A DNA stretch of 50,363 bases from Bacteroidota bacterium (GCA_028288625.1 JAQBNI010000051.1:1-50363), one strand, 5' to 3'; counted from the stretch's first letter, positions 1 through 9,904 are shown. Program-made: numbers and translations. The notes: a model not told the origin generated them from the letters alone.

Positions 1-1
1 C

Positions 2-661
2 CACCTGACGCCGGCACAAATTGCAAACGGCGATTATATTTCCTACATCATCCATTTTCAGAATAAAGGAAATGACACTGCGTTTAGGATAATTGTTGTA
101 GATACGCTGAGCGCGAACGTTGATGTGAGTTCGTTGCAAATCATATCAGCTTCCGCGCCGTATACTTTGGAAATATTGCAAGACAGGATTTTGAAATTTA
201 CTTTCGATAATATCAGGTTGTCCTTTGACACGCTGGCACTCAACAGTACAGGTTATATTGCCTATAAAATAAAGGCTAAGCCAACAGTTTCACTGGGAAA
301 TACAATTGATAATACCGCTAATATCTTCTTTGATTATAATGCTCCTATCAGGACGAATACGGTGCAGACGCAGATCGTTTTATTATCGGCTGTGAAGGAA
401 ATAAAAAAACAAAACGGAAAGATGAGCATTTATCCGAACCCGAACAGCGGAACTTTCACCATCAGTTATGAGAAAAAGAGTAAGGCTGAGCTTAGACTGC
501 AGTTGATCGATATCACCGGCAATATTATTTACGAAGAAAGAAAACAGCATTTAGATAAAACAGAATTTGTTCTTCGCCAAAATGATCTCGCAAAAGGAAT
601 TTACTGGATAAAATTAAATGATGGAAGTACTGATTATACAAATGCTATTATCGTGCAATAA
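2..661 (+). CDS. T9SS type A sorting-domain protein, 3' part (5' end outside window)
   Basis: The frame is open from base 2 to the TAA at 659-661, giving 219 residues of the C-terminal end of a secreted or surface protein. The first ~110 residues form a beta-rich module of the kind found in many Bacteroidota surface proteins (DUF11/DUF7619-like), with the phrases IIHFQNKGNDTAFRI and NIFFDYNAPIRTNTV. The last ~80 residues are a T9SS type A sorting domain, marked by MSIYPNPNSGTF and KGIYWIKLNDG, which directs export through type IX secretion and cleavage at the cell surface. The DNA is almost the same as 2897-3554 of the next gene, so the two are tandem paralogs. The function of the missing N-terminal part cannot be read here. 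Confidence 0.9.
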   Translation, partial: HLTPAQIANGDYISYIIHFQNKGNDTAFRIIVVDTLSANVDVSSLQIISASAPYTLEILQDRILKFTFDNIRLSFDTLALNSTGYIAYKIKAKPTVSLGNTIDNTANIFFDYNAPIRTNTVQTQIVLLSAVKEIKKQNGKMSIYPNPNSGTFTISYEKKSKAELRLQLIDITGNIIYEERKQHLDKTEFVLRQNDLAKGIYWIKLNDGSTDYTNAIIVQ

Positions 662-668
662 TATTTTA

Positions 669-699
669 TTGGATTCAATATATAAATATTGTAAATTCG
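669..699 (+). promoter_or_regulatory. Candidate Bacteroidota-type promoter for the 942-aa gene
   Basis: A TTG at 669-671 is followed after 20 bases by TAAATTCG at 692-699. This resembles the Bacteroidota sigma-A consensus (TTTG, about 19 bases, TAnnTTTG) with one mismatch in the -7 box. It lies 26 bases before the ATG at 726. Weak motifs of this kind occur by chance in AT-rich DNA. Confidence 0.35.
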
Positions 700-725
700 T
701 AATAACCAACGTATAAAAAAATTAT

Positions 726-3554
726 ATGAAAAAGCTATTTACCGTTTTTTTGTCTTTCACATCGCTTGTATGCTTTTCGCAAAGACTCGTTGAAGAAGTT
801 TGTTTGGGCACACCGAATTCAGACTTGATTGTGGGTTTCCACGAAAACAACGATTCCACGACTACGATCATAAAAACGCTTCAAACGTATGATACTTTAG
901 GAGTACCTTATTTTACCTATGAGCTTCTGAAGCTGGATAAAAGCATGCACCTAGTTTACAGCAAAAAACTTGATTTGATAGTCAGTTTAAACAACAATTC
1001 GTGGGCATCCAGCGTGCTAACTGATGCAGATGGAAGCATGCTGATATTCGGAATGGTGAATCCGCTTGCCTCCAAATATGATCCGAATGGAAATTTTCTC
1101 TGGAAAGCGGACAGCATTGAACTGATTAATACATACGGATCTATAAACGCAATCCAAAAACCCGACGGCGGCTATATTTTTTACAATGGCACTGGACCTG
1201 AGAGAGATATACTGTCCGTTTCGAATACAGGACATTTTATCTGGAGAAAACATTTTTCACTTACGGATATTTTATCTCAAGACATCAGTAATCAACATTT
1301 TTTATCTGTAACACCTCTCTTTAATAATAAAACGCTCGTAACAGGTACCATAAAAAAGGTTACTGTTAGCGGCGTTGGATTCGATACGATCAGAACCGTC
1401 CACTACCTGCTCAATTCATCCGGCGCAATCATAGCTACTAACGATCAGTATACTTTACCTTCCCTGATTATTCCGGATTTTTCTTCTCATCATGATATTG
1501 TACTCTTTGGAACAACGCAGTCTATACCAATGGGCGGCATCGTGCTGCTTGATCCGAATAATTTATCGACGGTGCGATACGATACAATGATCGCGCCTAT
1601 CCAGGTGAACATGACTACTTACAATAAGAAGTTTGAAGACACCTCACATATTTATTCTTTTCACAGTAATTGGAGCGACTATAATGACAGCATGATCTAT
1701 TGCCAGGACATCAATTTAAATATGCTGTGGTCGTACCGGCTTCATCACTTTGCTTATTACGGCAGACCGGAAACTACGCCGCTGCTGCTGGATAACAACC
1801 GCATATATGCAGACCGCTCGCTGATTGACAATGGCGTGAAGATCTGGGAAAGCAATGTGGAAGTAAAAGATACCATTTATTATAAGGGAAAGATGTGGTT
1901 TAACAACAGTTACATTATTAAAAAAGATTATAACGGCAAGGATATTTCTTACGTTCTGGATTATGCTGATCAAGTTTGTTTTTGTTTAAAGATAGAAACT
2001 ATATGGCTGGTACAAATCATAGATATTCAAACAGGCTTGGTGAAAGAAAAAACGATCATTGATCCCAAACCGCGGCAGTCGGGGTGGCTCCTTCATTATG
2101 GACCTGGGCAGATATTTTTTGCTGCGAGCGATGAAACGCCCTGTAACTACGGCAGCGATGATGTTTACCTCGGTTATTATTCCGGCATCTACAATTCAGT
2201 ATACGGTGTCGCCTTTATCGACTATAACAACAACAACGTGAAGAATGCGGGCGAACCGACGTATCCATGGGGATATGCGTACACCCGCAGCGCAAGAGAT
2301 TCGCAAATGACACATCTTTACAGCACCGGGCAATTTTTATTTTACACGGATACCGGAAATTATAACACGCATATTTCTTTATACAATGATTATTTTACGA
2401 TCAGCCCCGCACAATTTAATTCGTCGCATACTACTTACGGACATGCCGATACCGCATATTTTGCATTGCATCCGATCCCGGGAAAAAATGACCTTGAAAT
2501 AAAACTGCTCAATAATTGGTGGACGCGTATGGGAAGGGTAAACAAATATACGGTATCACTAACGAACAAAGGCGCGTTCCCTGCCAGCGGCAAAGTTAAG
2601 CTTGTCTTAGATCAACGGCTCTTATCGCTTACTGCAACTCCGCCACCCACGTCGATGAGCGGCGATACTATGATCTGGTCCATTACGAATCTTCCTCCGG
2701 CGCAAACAGTGTCTGCTGTTCTTCATTTTACAGGAGCTACGCCACCGGTATTGAACGCAGGTGATACTTTATTTTCGCAAGCATGGATCATCAATGATTC
2801 TGTTGATATAGTTCCGGCAGATAATTACACAACGCTGAAGGAAGCGGTATTATCTTCTTATGATCCGAATGAAAAAACAATTTTATCCGGCAGCAACCTG
2901 ACGCCGGCACAAATTGCAAACGGCGATTATATTTCCTACATCATCCATTTTCAGAATAAAGGAAATGACACTGCGTTTAGGATAATTGTTGTAGATACAC
3001 TGAGCTCAAATGTTGATCTGAATTCTTTACAAGTTATAGGTTCATCTGCGCCATATACACTGGAGATCATACAAGACAGGATTTTGAAATTTACTTTCGA
3101 TAATATCAGGTTGTCGTTTGACACGCTGGCACTCAACAGTACAGGTTATATTGCCTATAAAATAAAGGCGAAGCCAACAGTTTCACTGGGAAATACCATT
3201 GACAATACTGCGAATATCTTCTTTGATTACAACGCTCCTATCAGGACAAATACGGTGCAGACGCAGATCGTTTTATTATCGGCTGTGAAGGAAGTAAAAA
3301 AACAAAACGTGAAGATGAGCATTTATCCGAACCCGAACAGCGGAACTTTTACGATCAGTTATGAGAACAAAAGTAAGACTGAGCTTAGACTGCAGCTGAT
3401 CGATATCACGGGAAATATTATTTATGAAGAAAGAAAACATCATTCCGATAAAACTGAATTTGTACTTCATCAAAATGATCTTGCAAAAGGAATTTACTGG
3501 ATAAAATTGAATGATGGAAATACTGATTACAGCAGTGCGTTCATCGTACAATAA
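726..3554 (+). CDS. T9SS type A sorting-domain surface protein, 942 aa
   Basis: The ATG opens a signal peptide (MKKLFTVFLSFTSLVCFSQR), so the protein is exported. Residues ~25-490 look like a beta-propeller-type or WD-like region with no recognised catalytic motif. Near residues 495-520 there is a SdrD_B-like stretch (VAFIDYNNNNVKNAGEP) with the Asp/Asn spacing of a calcium-binding loop. Two beta-sandwich modules follow, and the last ~80 residues are a type A T9SS sorting domain (SIYPNPNSGTF, KGIYWIKLNDG). The product is probably released or anchored at the cell surface. Its last 219 codons are nearly identical to the preceding partial gene, in a patchwork that suggests gene conversion. The next gene starts 8 bases after the stop, so co-transcription is likely. 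Substrate or partner unknown. Confidence 0.92.
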   Translation: MKKLFTVFLSFTSLVCFSQRLVEEVCLGTPNSDLIVGFHENNDSTTTIIKTLQTYDTLGVPYFTYELLKLDKSMHLVYSKKLDLIVSLNNNSWASSVLTDADGSMLIFGMVNPLASKYDPNGNFLWKADSIELINTYGSINAIQKPDGGYIFYNGTGPERDILSVSNTGHFIWRKHFSLTDILSQDISNQHFLSVTPLFNNKTLVTGTIKKVTVSGVGFDTIRTVHYLLNSSGAIIATNDQYTLPSLIIPDFSSHHDIVLFGTTQSIPMGGIVLLDPNNLSTVRYDTMIAPIQVNMTTYNKKFEDTSHIYSFHSNWSDYNDSMIYCQDINLNMLWSYRLHHFAYYGRPETTPLLLDNNRIYADRSLIDNGVKIWESNVEVKDTIYYKGKMWFNNSYIIKKDYNGKDISYVLDYADQVCFCLKIETIWLVQIIDIQTGLVKEKTIIDPKPRQSGWLLHYGPGQIFFAASDETPCNYGSDDVYLGYYSGIYNSVYGVAFIDYNNNNVKNAGEPTYPWGYAYTRSARDSQMTHLYSTGQFLFYTDTGNYNTHISLYNDYFTISPAQFNSSHTTYGHADTAYFALHPIPGKNDLEIKLLNNWWTRMGRVNKYTVSLTNKGAFPASGKVKLVLDQRLLSLTATPPPTSMSGDTMIWSITNLPPAQTVSAVLHFTGATPPVLNAGDTLFSQAWIINDSVDIVPADNYTTLKEAVLSSYDPNEKTILSGSNLTPAQIANGDYISYIIHFQNKGNDTAFRIIVVDTLSSNVDLNSLQVIGSSAPYTLEIIQDRILKFTFDNIRLSFDTLALNSTGYIAYKIKAKPTVSLGNTIDNTANIFFDYNAPIRTNTVQTQIVLLSAVKEVKKQNVKMSIYPNPNSGTFTISYENKSKTELRLQLIDITGNIIYEERKHHSDKTEFVLHQNDLAKGIYWIKLNDGNTDYSSAFIVQ

Positions 3555-3562
3555 ATAGATTC

Positions 3563-5461
3563 ATGAAAAAGTTTATCGTTTTATTTGTTATACTTTTTAC
3601 CATTACTTTATCAAATGCACAACAAATACTTTGGGATCAATGCAACGGAATTTCCGGCTTTAATAATTTAATTGAAGATGTTTCAGGAAATATTTATACC
3701 TATACTTATTCAGATTCAAGCGAACAATATATCGGCATAAACAGGCTTTCGAAATTTGACAAGGACATTCAATTGATGTGGACTAAAGATTCAGATTCAG
3801 GCGAGTATTTTATAAAATATATTGAGGATGATCAGTCATTTTTTTCATTGGTGAGAATTAATGATTCTTCAGTAGTCATAAAAAAATACAACAGCAATAA
3901 AAACCTTCTATGGATTACTGATACTCTTTCAATCTCACGCTATTATTATTCAATTAATGAAATTAAAAAGACGGCGCAAAATAATTACCTCTTCGCATTT
4001 GGTGGCTTAAACAGATCTGTTATTATCTGTACCGATCATAACGGCAATTCCAAATGGAGAAAAGATCTAGATATCACAGAAAAATACCCCGTGAGTTTGC
4101 CATTTTTTGGTGCCAATTATTTATTGGACCTGGTAGAAAATAATGACAAGGGCATAATGACCGTAGAAAATTTCTTTTTTGGCGGTGATTGGAATCCGGA
4201 TCGATATATTACTGTAAAACAATTGATCGACAGCAATGGCGTGAAGCGAAGAGCAGATACAAGCCTTAGCTTTCCGGATCATCCTTCCAACTTTCTTATG
4301 GATAATAACTTTTATAATTATCCATTCTTTAAAGAAAATACATCGCATTACTATCCTGAGTTCTATTCGTCATTATATTATAACAAAGACGAACTTATTT
4401 TTAAAGTAACCAATTCAGATCTTGATGTAATCAGCCTGGATACAATTGAAAATTATATTGATATTGAACAGGAAAATGTTACAAGGAAAATTAATGACAG
4501 CTCCTATTTTCTTTTCGCAAAATTTATCGATTCTCACCGGGATACGATTAATTATGTTGAGAATGGCAGGGTTGAATTCAGGATATACAATATTACCGGC
4601 AACCTGGTTTGGAATTACAATACGCCATTTTACGTAAATATATCTTCATATAATAATGCTGCCATTTATCAATTATCTGAAAAGAAATTTTTAGTTGAAT
4701 TAAATGATCCTCTCGATAAAAAAATATATCGTTTTCTATTTGATGACCTTCAACTAAAATGGCAGACAGTCTCTGCGGATTCTATACAAGGAAATCATTT
4801 TAACTACCATGCTATAATAGATTCTTATCATATAGCCAGTATCAGCAACAATCCTTCTTCTCATTTCAATACTGGAGATGATACCTCCTTTTATACCTTG
4901 CAATCTTTTTGGGGAATTGACGATAGTGAATATGCCCATGTAATCAGCTATGTATATGGAATAAATACAGTAAATGGAAATGTAGAAAAATTTATGCGGA
5001 TAGACAGCTTTGCATTGCCTAAGTATTACTACACGGCAAATAATATCAATTTCTATGATACCTACTACGCTGTCAATTTCTTTAAAGTATTGCCCGATGA
5101 TAAATTATTCTTATCTACTGTAGCGTATAATAAATGTAATTCCGGCAACCTCAATTCTTATTTAGCAATACTTGGGCGATTAAATACTTCCGTAAAAAAT
5201 TCTTCTGCCTCCACCGGCAAATTAAATATTTATCCCAACCCGTCTAATGGTTTATTCAAGGTTGATTTTCACGATGATAATATCTCCACCTTACACTTTC
5301 AATTGATAGATATTACCGGAAAAATTATTTATACGGAAAGTAAATTACATCAATACAAAACAGAATTTACTATCAATACAGCATCTTTTTCGAAAGGCAT
5401 TTACTGGATAAAATTGAATGATGGAAATAATATTTACAGCAATGCAATAATTGTTCAATGA
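3563..5461 (+). CDS. T9SS type A sorting-domain protein, 632 aa
   Basis: The ATG at 3563 gives a signal peptide (MKKFIVLFVILFTITLSNAQ), and the C-terminus (residues ~553-632) is a T9SS type A sorting domain with LNIYPNPSNGLF and KGIYWIKLNDG. The ~530 residues between are rich in Asp, Asn, Tyr and Ser with repeated short beta-strand patterns. They resemble the N-terminal region of the preceding protein in style but lack its SdrD_B-like and beta-sandwich modules. No catalytic motif is visible. It starts 8 bases after the previous stop and probably shares its transcript. The sorting domain is close in wording to that of the two upstream paralogs, so this is a third, more diverged member of the cluster. 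Confidence 0.9.
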   Translation: MKKFIVLFVILFTITLSNAQQILWDQCNGISGFNNLIEDVSGNIYTYTYSDSSEQYIGINRLSKFDKDIQLMWTKDSDSGEYFIKYIEDDQSFFSLVRINDSSVVIKKYNSNKNLLWITDTLSISRYYYSINEIKKTAQNNYLFAFGGLNRSVIICTDHNGNSKWRKDLDITEKYPVSLPFFGANYLLDLVENNDKGIMTVENFFFGGDWNPDRYITVKQLIDSNGVKRRADTSLSFPDHPSNFLMDNNFYNYPFFKENTSHYYPEFYSSLYYNKDELIFKVTNSDLDVISLDTIENYIDIEQENVTRKINDSSYFLFAKFIDSHRDTINYVENGRVEFRIYNITGNLVWNYNTPFYVNISSYNNAAIYQLSEKKFLVELNDPLDKKIYRFLFDDLQLKWQTVSADSIQGNHFNYHAIIDSYHIASISNNPSSHFNTGDDTSFYTLQSFWGIDDSEYAHVISYVYGINTVNGNVEKFMRIDSFALPKYYYTANNINFYDTYYAVNFFKVLPDDKLFLSTVAYNKCNSGNLNSYLAILGRLNTSVKNSSASTGKLNIYPNPSNGLFKVDFHDDNISTLHFQLIDITGKIIYTESKLHQYKTEFTINTASFSKGIYWIKLNDGNNIYSNAIIVQ

Positions 5462-5515
5462 ATTCATGCATAAAAAAATCTTCTTTTATTTTGTAAAAAC
5501 TTTTCGACCTTCATG

Positions 5516-5545
5516 ATTCCACATACTATTATTCCACATACTATA
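5516..5545. repeat. 15-bp direct tandem duplication
   Basis: ATTCCACATACTATT at 5516-5530 is repeated immediately at 5531-5545 with one change in the last base. It lies in the convergent spacer between the T9SS gene and the histidine kinase gene, where no clear terminator hairpin was found. Confidence 0.7.
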
Positions 5546-5551
5546 AAAACT

Positions 5552-7858
5552 TTAGTTTCGATTTGAAGGTATATAAATATCAAAGGTTGCACCTTTGTTT
5601 AATTCCCCTGTTGCAGTGATAATACCGTTGTGATTCTCCACAATTTTTTTCGCTATGGCAAGCCCGATTCCTGTGCCTTTTACTTGTTTATCATGAAGGC
5701 GTTGGAATAATTCAAAGATGCGGTCTTTGTATTGAGGTTCAAAGCCAATGCCATTGTCGGAGACGCTGATATGACAATACTTTTTTTGAGGAGAAAGATT
5801 TTCGTTGTTGAGTTTTATACCTTCCGTTATTACGCTATTTATTTTTATATGAGGTGTAATATTTGATCTGGAAAATTTTAATGAATTGCCAATAAGATTG
5901 TGCATGAGCTGGCGAAACTGAAATGGAATTATATCTACATCACACAGCTCGTTTGTCTCAATAACAGCCTGTTTAATGTTCAAATCATCTTTCAAATCTT
6001 CTTTTACTTCCTCAAGAATTTTATTGAGGTCAGTAGTTTCGTACTTGCGTTCTGTGATCTTGGTTCGTGAGTAAGCAAGCAAATCCTGGATGAGCGTTTG
6101 CATACGGTTGGCTGCGTTGTTTATTTTCGCAAAATATTGTTTGGCTTTGTCTGATAAGTTTTCCCATTCATCACTATTGATACGTGAAGAAAAGTTTTGT
6201 ATTTGCCGAAGTGGCTCCTGCAAATCGTGACTGGATATGTAAGTGAATGATTTGAGTTCTTCGTTCATCTTTTGTAACTCAGCATTAGTTATTTCTAATT
6301 GTTGCGCTTTGGCTTTGTTTTCTTCTTCGGCAAGTTTTCTTTCTGTAAGGTCGCGGGTTACTTTTACAAAACCGATAATGTTCTTGTTATTGTCACGAAG
6401 AGCCGTAATTACAACGCTGCCCCAGAACTTACTTCCATCTTTTCTCACGCGCCAGTTCTCATCAGTTGCTTTTCCAATTTCTGATGCCAGTGCAAGAAGT
6501 TTTTGAGGAACATGATTTGCCTGGTCTTCCGCCGTATAAAATGCAGAAAAGCTTTTTCCAATGATTTCTTCTGCTTTATATCCCTTAATATTTTCGGCAC
6601 CTTTATTCCAGTTTTCAATAATTCCTTGTTCATTCAATAGTATGATTGCATAGTCCTGGACTTCTCCAACCATACGATGATATCTTTCTTCGCTGAGCGT
6701 AAGCGTTTCATTTATTTTCTGAAGATCTGCAGTTCGGTCTTTTACTTTTGTTTCTAAAGAGAGCGCTAATTCGCGGTATTGTTGTTCGCTTTCTTTTATT
6801 TTGTTATTTAATAATGCCTGTGAAGTTACCTCTGTGGCAATGATGCCAATACCGTCCACTTCATTATTTATATTTCGCTGCGGATAAAGAATAAAATTAT
6901 AATACTTCAGGGTTGTTACTCCGTCTTGTAAAATATGTACAGGAGTTTCAACGGCATTGAACGGAATACCTGTTTTATATACTTGTGCAAATACGTCTTT
7001 ATAGCCCTGTTCCGCTAATTCAGGCAACGCCTCAAAATAGGATTTGCCCATTATCTCATCTCCCTTTCCCCAAATTGCTATGATGGGTTTATTGGCTATT
7101 GTTATGACCAAATCTTCTCCATATAAAATACCAATGGCAGAAGGAGATGAATGAATGAGATGATGGTAACGCTGTTCGCTTTCTTCAATTTTCTTTCTCA
7201 GGAACTGTTCCTCTGCAACATTTATTTTTAGCCTGTCTGATGTTTTTAGTTCCTTTAAAATTTTCAGATAGGATGCAATAAGAATGATGATTGAACCGAG
7301 GATCAAAAAAATTGTAACCAAAGGAGTGATAAATGCGGATTTATTCAGCGATTCAGAACGAACATTTAGAAGTTTATCCTCCTGGTTCTCCATGACGTTA
7401 ACTTGTCTGCGAACAGCATCCATTAGTACTTTGCCTTGTAATCTGCTTTCAACCGTTACTTTTGTTGTATGTAAAGCAAGATTGCGATTCATGTGTTCCA
7501 TTCTTTTAAAAATAGCGGTTCGCAATACGGCTAAGTTTTGTTGTTGAAGCGGATTATCTTTTGTGAGTGTCTTAATGTTATTCAGATACAAATTAAGATT
7601 AGAAGTTTTGGCGGCAACAGGTTGTAGAAAAACAGAATCCTTAGTAAGCATATACCCACGCTCGTTTGATTCTATTTCACTGAGTGTGCCGATAATTTTT
7701 CCAAGTTCTAATTTAACTTGTTGGGTATGATTAATCAAGTCACCTGTTTCAATAAGATTTTGAATCCTGAAATAAGACAAAATAGACAGTGCGATCAAAA
7801 AGATAGATGCGAGCAGGAAAATAATTTTAACGCGGGTATGTTGTACTTTCTCAACCAT
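5552..7858 (-). CDS. Membrane-bound hybrid-sensing histidine kinase (CHASE3-PAS-PAS-HisKA-HATPase)
   Basis: This 768-residue sensor kinase has a membrane segment at ~12-29, a CHASE3-type periplasmic region (SEIESNERGYMLT pattern) and a second membrane segment at ~176-199. PAS domains lie at ~227-345 and ~390-506, and a short coiled coil leads into HisKA. The phospho-acceptor is His544 in SSHDLQEPLRQ. The N box (NLIGNSLKFSR), G1 (DNGIGFEPQ), F box (IFELFQRLH) and G2 (GTGIGLAIAKK) of the ATPase are all present, so it should be active. No receiver domain is fused and no response regulator gene is adjacent, so its partner is elsewhere. The open frame extends to a TTG at 7885, but the ATG at 7858 is preferred because it starts just before the first membrane helix. 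Its signal is not predictable from sequence. Confidence 0.93.
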   Translation of the reverse strand: MVEKVQHTRVKIIFLLASIFLIALSILSYFRIQNLIETGDLINHTQQVKLELGKIIGTLSEIESNERGYMLTKDSVFLQPVAAKTSNLNLYLNNIKTLTKDNPLQQQNLAVLRTAIFKRMEHMNRNLALHTTKVTVESRLQGKVLMDAVRRQVNVMENQEDKLLNVRSESLNKSAFITPLVTIFLILGSIIILIASYLKILKELKTSDRLKINVAEEQFLRKKIEESEQRYHHLIHSSPSAIGILYGEDLVITIANKPIIAIWGKGDEIMGKSYFEALPELAEQGYKDVFAQVYKTGIPFNAVETPVHILQDGVTTLKYYNFILYPQRNINNEVDGIGIIATEVTSQALLNNKIKESEQQYRELALSLETKVKDRTADLQKINETLTLSEERYHRMVGEVQDYAIILLNEQGIIENWNKGAENIKGYKAEEIIGKSFSAFYTAEDQANHVPQKLLALASEIGKATDENWRVRKDGSKFWGSVVITALRDNNKNIIGFVKVTRDLTERKLAEEENKAKAQQLEITNAELQKMNEELKSFTYISSHDLQEPLRQIQNFSSRINSDEWENLSDKAKQYFAKINNAANRMQTLIQDLLAYSRTKITERKYETTDLNKILEEVKEDLKDDLNIKQAVIETNELCDVDIIPFQFRQLMHNLIGNSLKFSRSNITPHIKINSVITEGIKLNNENLSPQKKYCHISVSDNGIGFEPQYKDRIFELFQRLHDKQVKGTGIGLAIAKKIVENHNGIITATGELNKGATFDIYIPSNRN

Positions 7859-7906
7859 ATTTAAAGAGGCTACGGTCAACAGCAAGAAATATCTGTTGCA
7901 TTAATT

Positions 7907-7937
7907 ACAATGTAAGCATAATTTTTAATACCGCAAA
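7907..7937 (-). promoter_or_regulatory. Candidate promoter for the histidine kinase gene
   Basis: On the minus strand, TTTG (7937-7934) is followed after exactly 19 bases by TACATTGT (7914-7907). This matches the Bacteroidota -33 box and spacing perfectly and the -7 box (TAnnTTTG) in six of eight positions. It lies about 50 bases before the ATG at 7858, which also favours that start over the upstream TTG. Confidence 0.45.
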
Positions 7938-8083
7938 TTCACGGTAAATATTGAAAATTGGTTCTGTTAAATTGAAAAATGTTAAAAAATAAATCCTCTT
8001 CCAGGTATGGATTTTGCTCTGCGGATGTAAAAAATTTTAGTTAAATTCGATAGTCGTAAATTTTATCAATCCTAAAAAATAAA

Positions 8084-9040
8084 ATGAAAAAACTATTTCT
8101 CATTATTTCGGCTGCAGGTATGTTATTTACCGGGTGCCAGAAAAACAATTTAACCGATCAAACTCAAACTGCTGCGGTTCCTTTACAAAGGACGTGCGCA
8201 TCCATGGAAGTATTGTCGCAATTAATGAAGGATGATCCTACACTGGAAGCGCGTATGAACGCATATGAAGAAGTTGTACAAAGAAACATGGCGAATAATA
8301 CAAGCGCTCGTCTTGTAAACGGCGTTATTGAAATTCCTGTAGTAGTGAATGTACTTTATAAAACCACTGCGGAAAATGTTTCTCTTGCGCAGATCCAATC
8401 GCAAATTGATGTATTGAATGAAGATTACAATGCAACGAATTCAGATTTTAATAAAGTTCCTTCTTTGTTTGCAGGTGTAAAAGCAAACGTCGGTATCCGT
8501 TTTGTACTCGACCAGGTGATCCGAAAATCTACTACAAAGAAAAGCTGGAGCACGAACGACGCGATGAAAAAATCAGCTCAAGGCGGTATCAATGCGACAT
8601 CCCCAACAACAAAATTAAACCTGTGGGTTTGCACATTGAGCAACGGCGTTTTAGGATACGCTCAATTTCCGGGCGGTTCATCTTCAACGGATGGCGTCGT
8701 AATTTTAAATACCGGCTTTGGTCGCACGGGAACTGCGAGAGCTCCTTATGACAAAGGCAGAACTGCAACACACGAAGTTGGACACTGGCTGAATTTACGC
8801 CACATCTGGGGTGATGCTACATGCGGAAATGATTTGGTGAGCGATACACCCACTCAACAAACTGCAAATTTCGGATGCCCCGTATTCCCTCATAAAACCT
8901 GCAGCAACAGCGGAGATATGAGTATGAATTACATGGATTACACAGATGATCTTTGTATGTATATGTTCTCCGGCGGACAAAAATCCAGGATCATGGCAAC
9001 ATTTGCTTCCGGTGGTCCGAGAAATAGTTTTGCAAAATAA
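8084..9040 (+). CDS. Secreted lipoprotein zinc metalloprotease, M43 (pappalysin-like) family
   Basis: The 318-residue product begins with a lipoprotein signal (MKKLFLIISAAGMLFTGCQ), so Cys18 is probably lipidated and the enzyme sits outside the inner membrane. The metzincin zinc site is complete: HEVGHWLNLRH at ~230-240, with the three His ligands and the catalytic Glu. A Met-turn follows (SMNYMDYTDD). Cysteines near 270-290 match the disulfide-bearing region of M43 enzymes such as ulilysin and cytophagalysin. It probably cleaves extracellular peptides or proteins. It has no T9SS sorting domain, unlike many M43 relatives in this phylum. It stands alone and ends in a terminator shared with the convergent suhB-like gene. 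Confidence 0.92.
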   Translation: MKKLFLIISAAGMLFTGCQKNNLTDQTQTAAVPLQRTCASMEVLSQLMKDDPTLEARMNAYEEVVQRNMANNTSARLVNGVIEIPVVVNVLYKTTAENVSLAQIQSQIDVLNEDYNATNSDFNKVPSLFAGVKANVGIRFVLDQVIRKSTTKKSWSTNDAMKKSAQGGINATSPTTKLNLWVCTLSNGVLGYAQFPGGSSSTDGVVILNTGFGRTGTARAPYDKGRTATHEVGHWLNLRHIWGDATCGNDLVSDTPTQQTANFGCPVFPHKTCSNSGDMSMNYMDYTDDLCMYMFSGGQKSRIMATFASGGPRNSFAK

Positions 9041-9058
9041 TTTCTTTAGTTATAAAAT

Positions 9059-9088
9059 AAAAAGGCTGTCTTACCGACAGCCTTTTTT
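9059..9088. terminator. Bidirectional intrinsic terminator
   Basis: The stem GGCTGTC (9064-9070) pairs with GACAGCC (9076-9082) across a 5-base loop. A-runs on the left and six Ts on the right extend the stem to 12 pairs and provide a U-tract in both directions. It separates the convergent M43 protease and phosphatase genes. Confidence 0.9.
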
Positions 9089-9106
9089 ATTTTCTGAAAA
9101 GATCAC

Positions 9107-9901
9107 TTAAACGAAATTCTCTTTTATTAATTTTAATATTTCTGCAGATATCTGCGGATTACTGCCGAGGATTTGTCTGCCGTACAGCCAGTTATTTCCA
9201 CCATTGAAATCATAAATTTTTCCGCCAGCCTCCCGGAGGATCAATGCCCCGGCAGCTACATCCCATGGAGAAAGTGAATATTCAAAGAAAGCATCAAAGC
9301 GCCCGCAGGCTGTGAAGCAAAGATCGATCGCTGCGGAACCGAGACGGCGGATGCCTCGTGTGCGGGTCATCAATTTTTGAAACACTTTAATATATTGATC
9401 AAGCAGATCGAAATCGTAATACGGAAAACCTGTTGCAATTAAACTGTCGGATAATTGTGAAGTGCTTGAAACGCTGATCTCATTTCCATTCATATAAGCG
9501 CCGTTATCTTTCACCGCATAAAAACATTCATTGCGGTTTAATTCATACACCACGCCCACTACGATCTCATCATTATGCTTTAACCCTACTGAAATTCCGA
9601 ATACAGGAACCTGGTGAATAAAATTTGTAGTGCCATCCAGCGGATCGATGATCCATTGCCATTCACCTTGCTTGCTTTCAATTGTATTTTCTTCCGTTAA
9701 GAAAGTTGCCTGCGGTAAAATTTGCTGCAATTGCTGCACCAACAATTTTTCCGATTCTTTATCTACATAAGTAACGAGGCTGTTTAATGACTTTGTTTCA
9801 ATATCTTTTTGATGGATTTTCCCGATCTCGCTCTGAATAAAGATTGCCGTTGATTCTACAACACTTATCGTTTGTTCCTGTATGTCGATTAAATTGATCA
9901 T
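9107..9901 (-). CDS. suhB: Inositol monophosphatase family protein (SuhB/CysQ-like)
   Basis: The 264-residue protein has both metal-binding signatures of the family: WQWIIDPLDGTTNF near residue 81 and WDVAAGALILREAGG near 213, together with the EEN of the first metal site near residue 65. These enzymes are Li-sensitive, Mg-dependent phosphatases acting on inositol-1-phosphate or related small phosphates. In bacteria the true substrate varies, and CysQ-type 3'-phosphoadenosine phosphatases look similar. Its ATG lies 3 bases after the stop of rsmI, so the two are co-transcribed from upstream. The length is typical. Confidence 0.9.
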   Translation of the reverse strand: MINLIDIQEQTISVVESTAIFIQSEIGKIHQKDIETKSLNSLVTYVDKESEKLLVQQLQQILPQATFLTEENTIESKQGEWQWIIDPLDGTTNFIHQVPVFGISVGLKHNDEIVVGVVYELNRNECFYAVKDNGAYMNGNEISVSSTSQLSDSLIATGFPYYDFDLLDQYIKVFQKLMTRTRGIRRLGSAAIDLCFTACGRFDAFFEYSLSPWDVAAGALILREAGGKIYDFNGGNNWLYGRQILGSNPQISAEILKLIKENFV

Positions 9902-9904
9902 ATT

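Noticed and set aside
3276-3551. Minus-strand ORF opposite the end of the 942-aa gene
   Set aside because: It is a shadow of the T9SS sorting-domain codons; the plus-strand protein is clearly the coding product and the minus-strand product has no family features.
7859-7885. Upstream TTG start for the histidine kinase
   Set aside because: The ATG at 7858 gives a normal start just before the first membrane helix and fits the promoter candidate distance.
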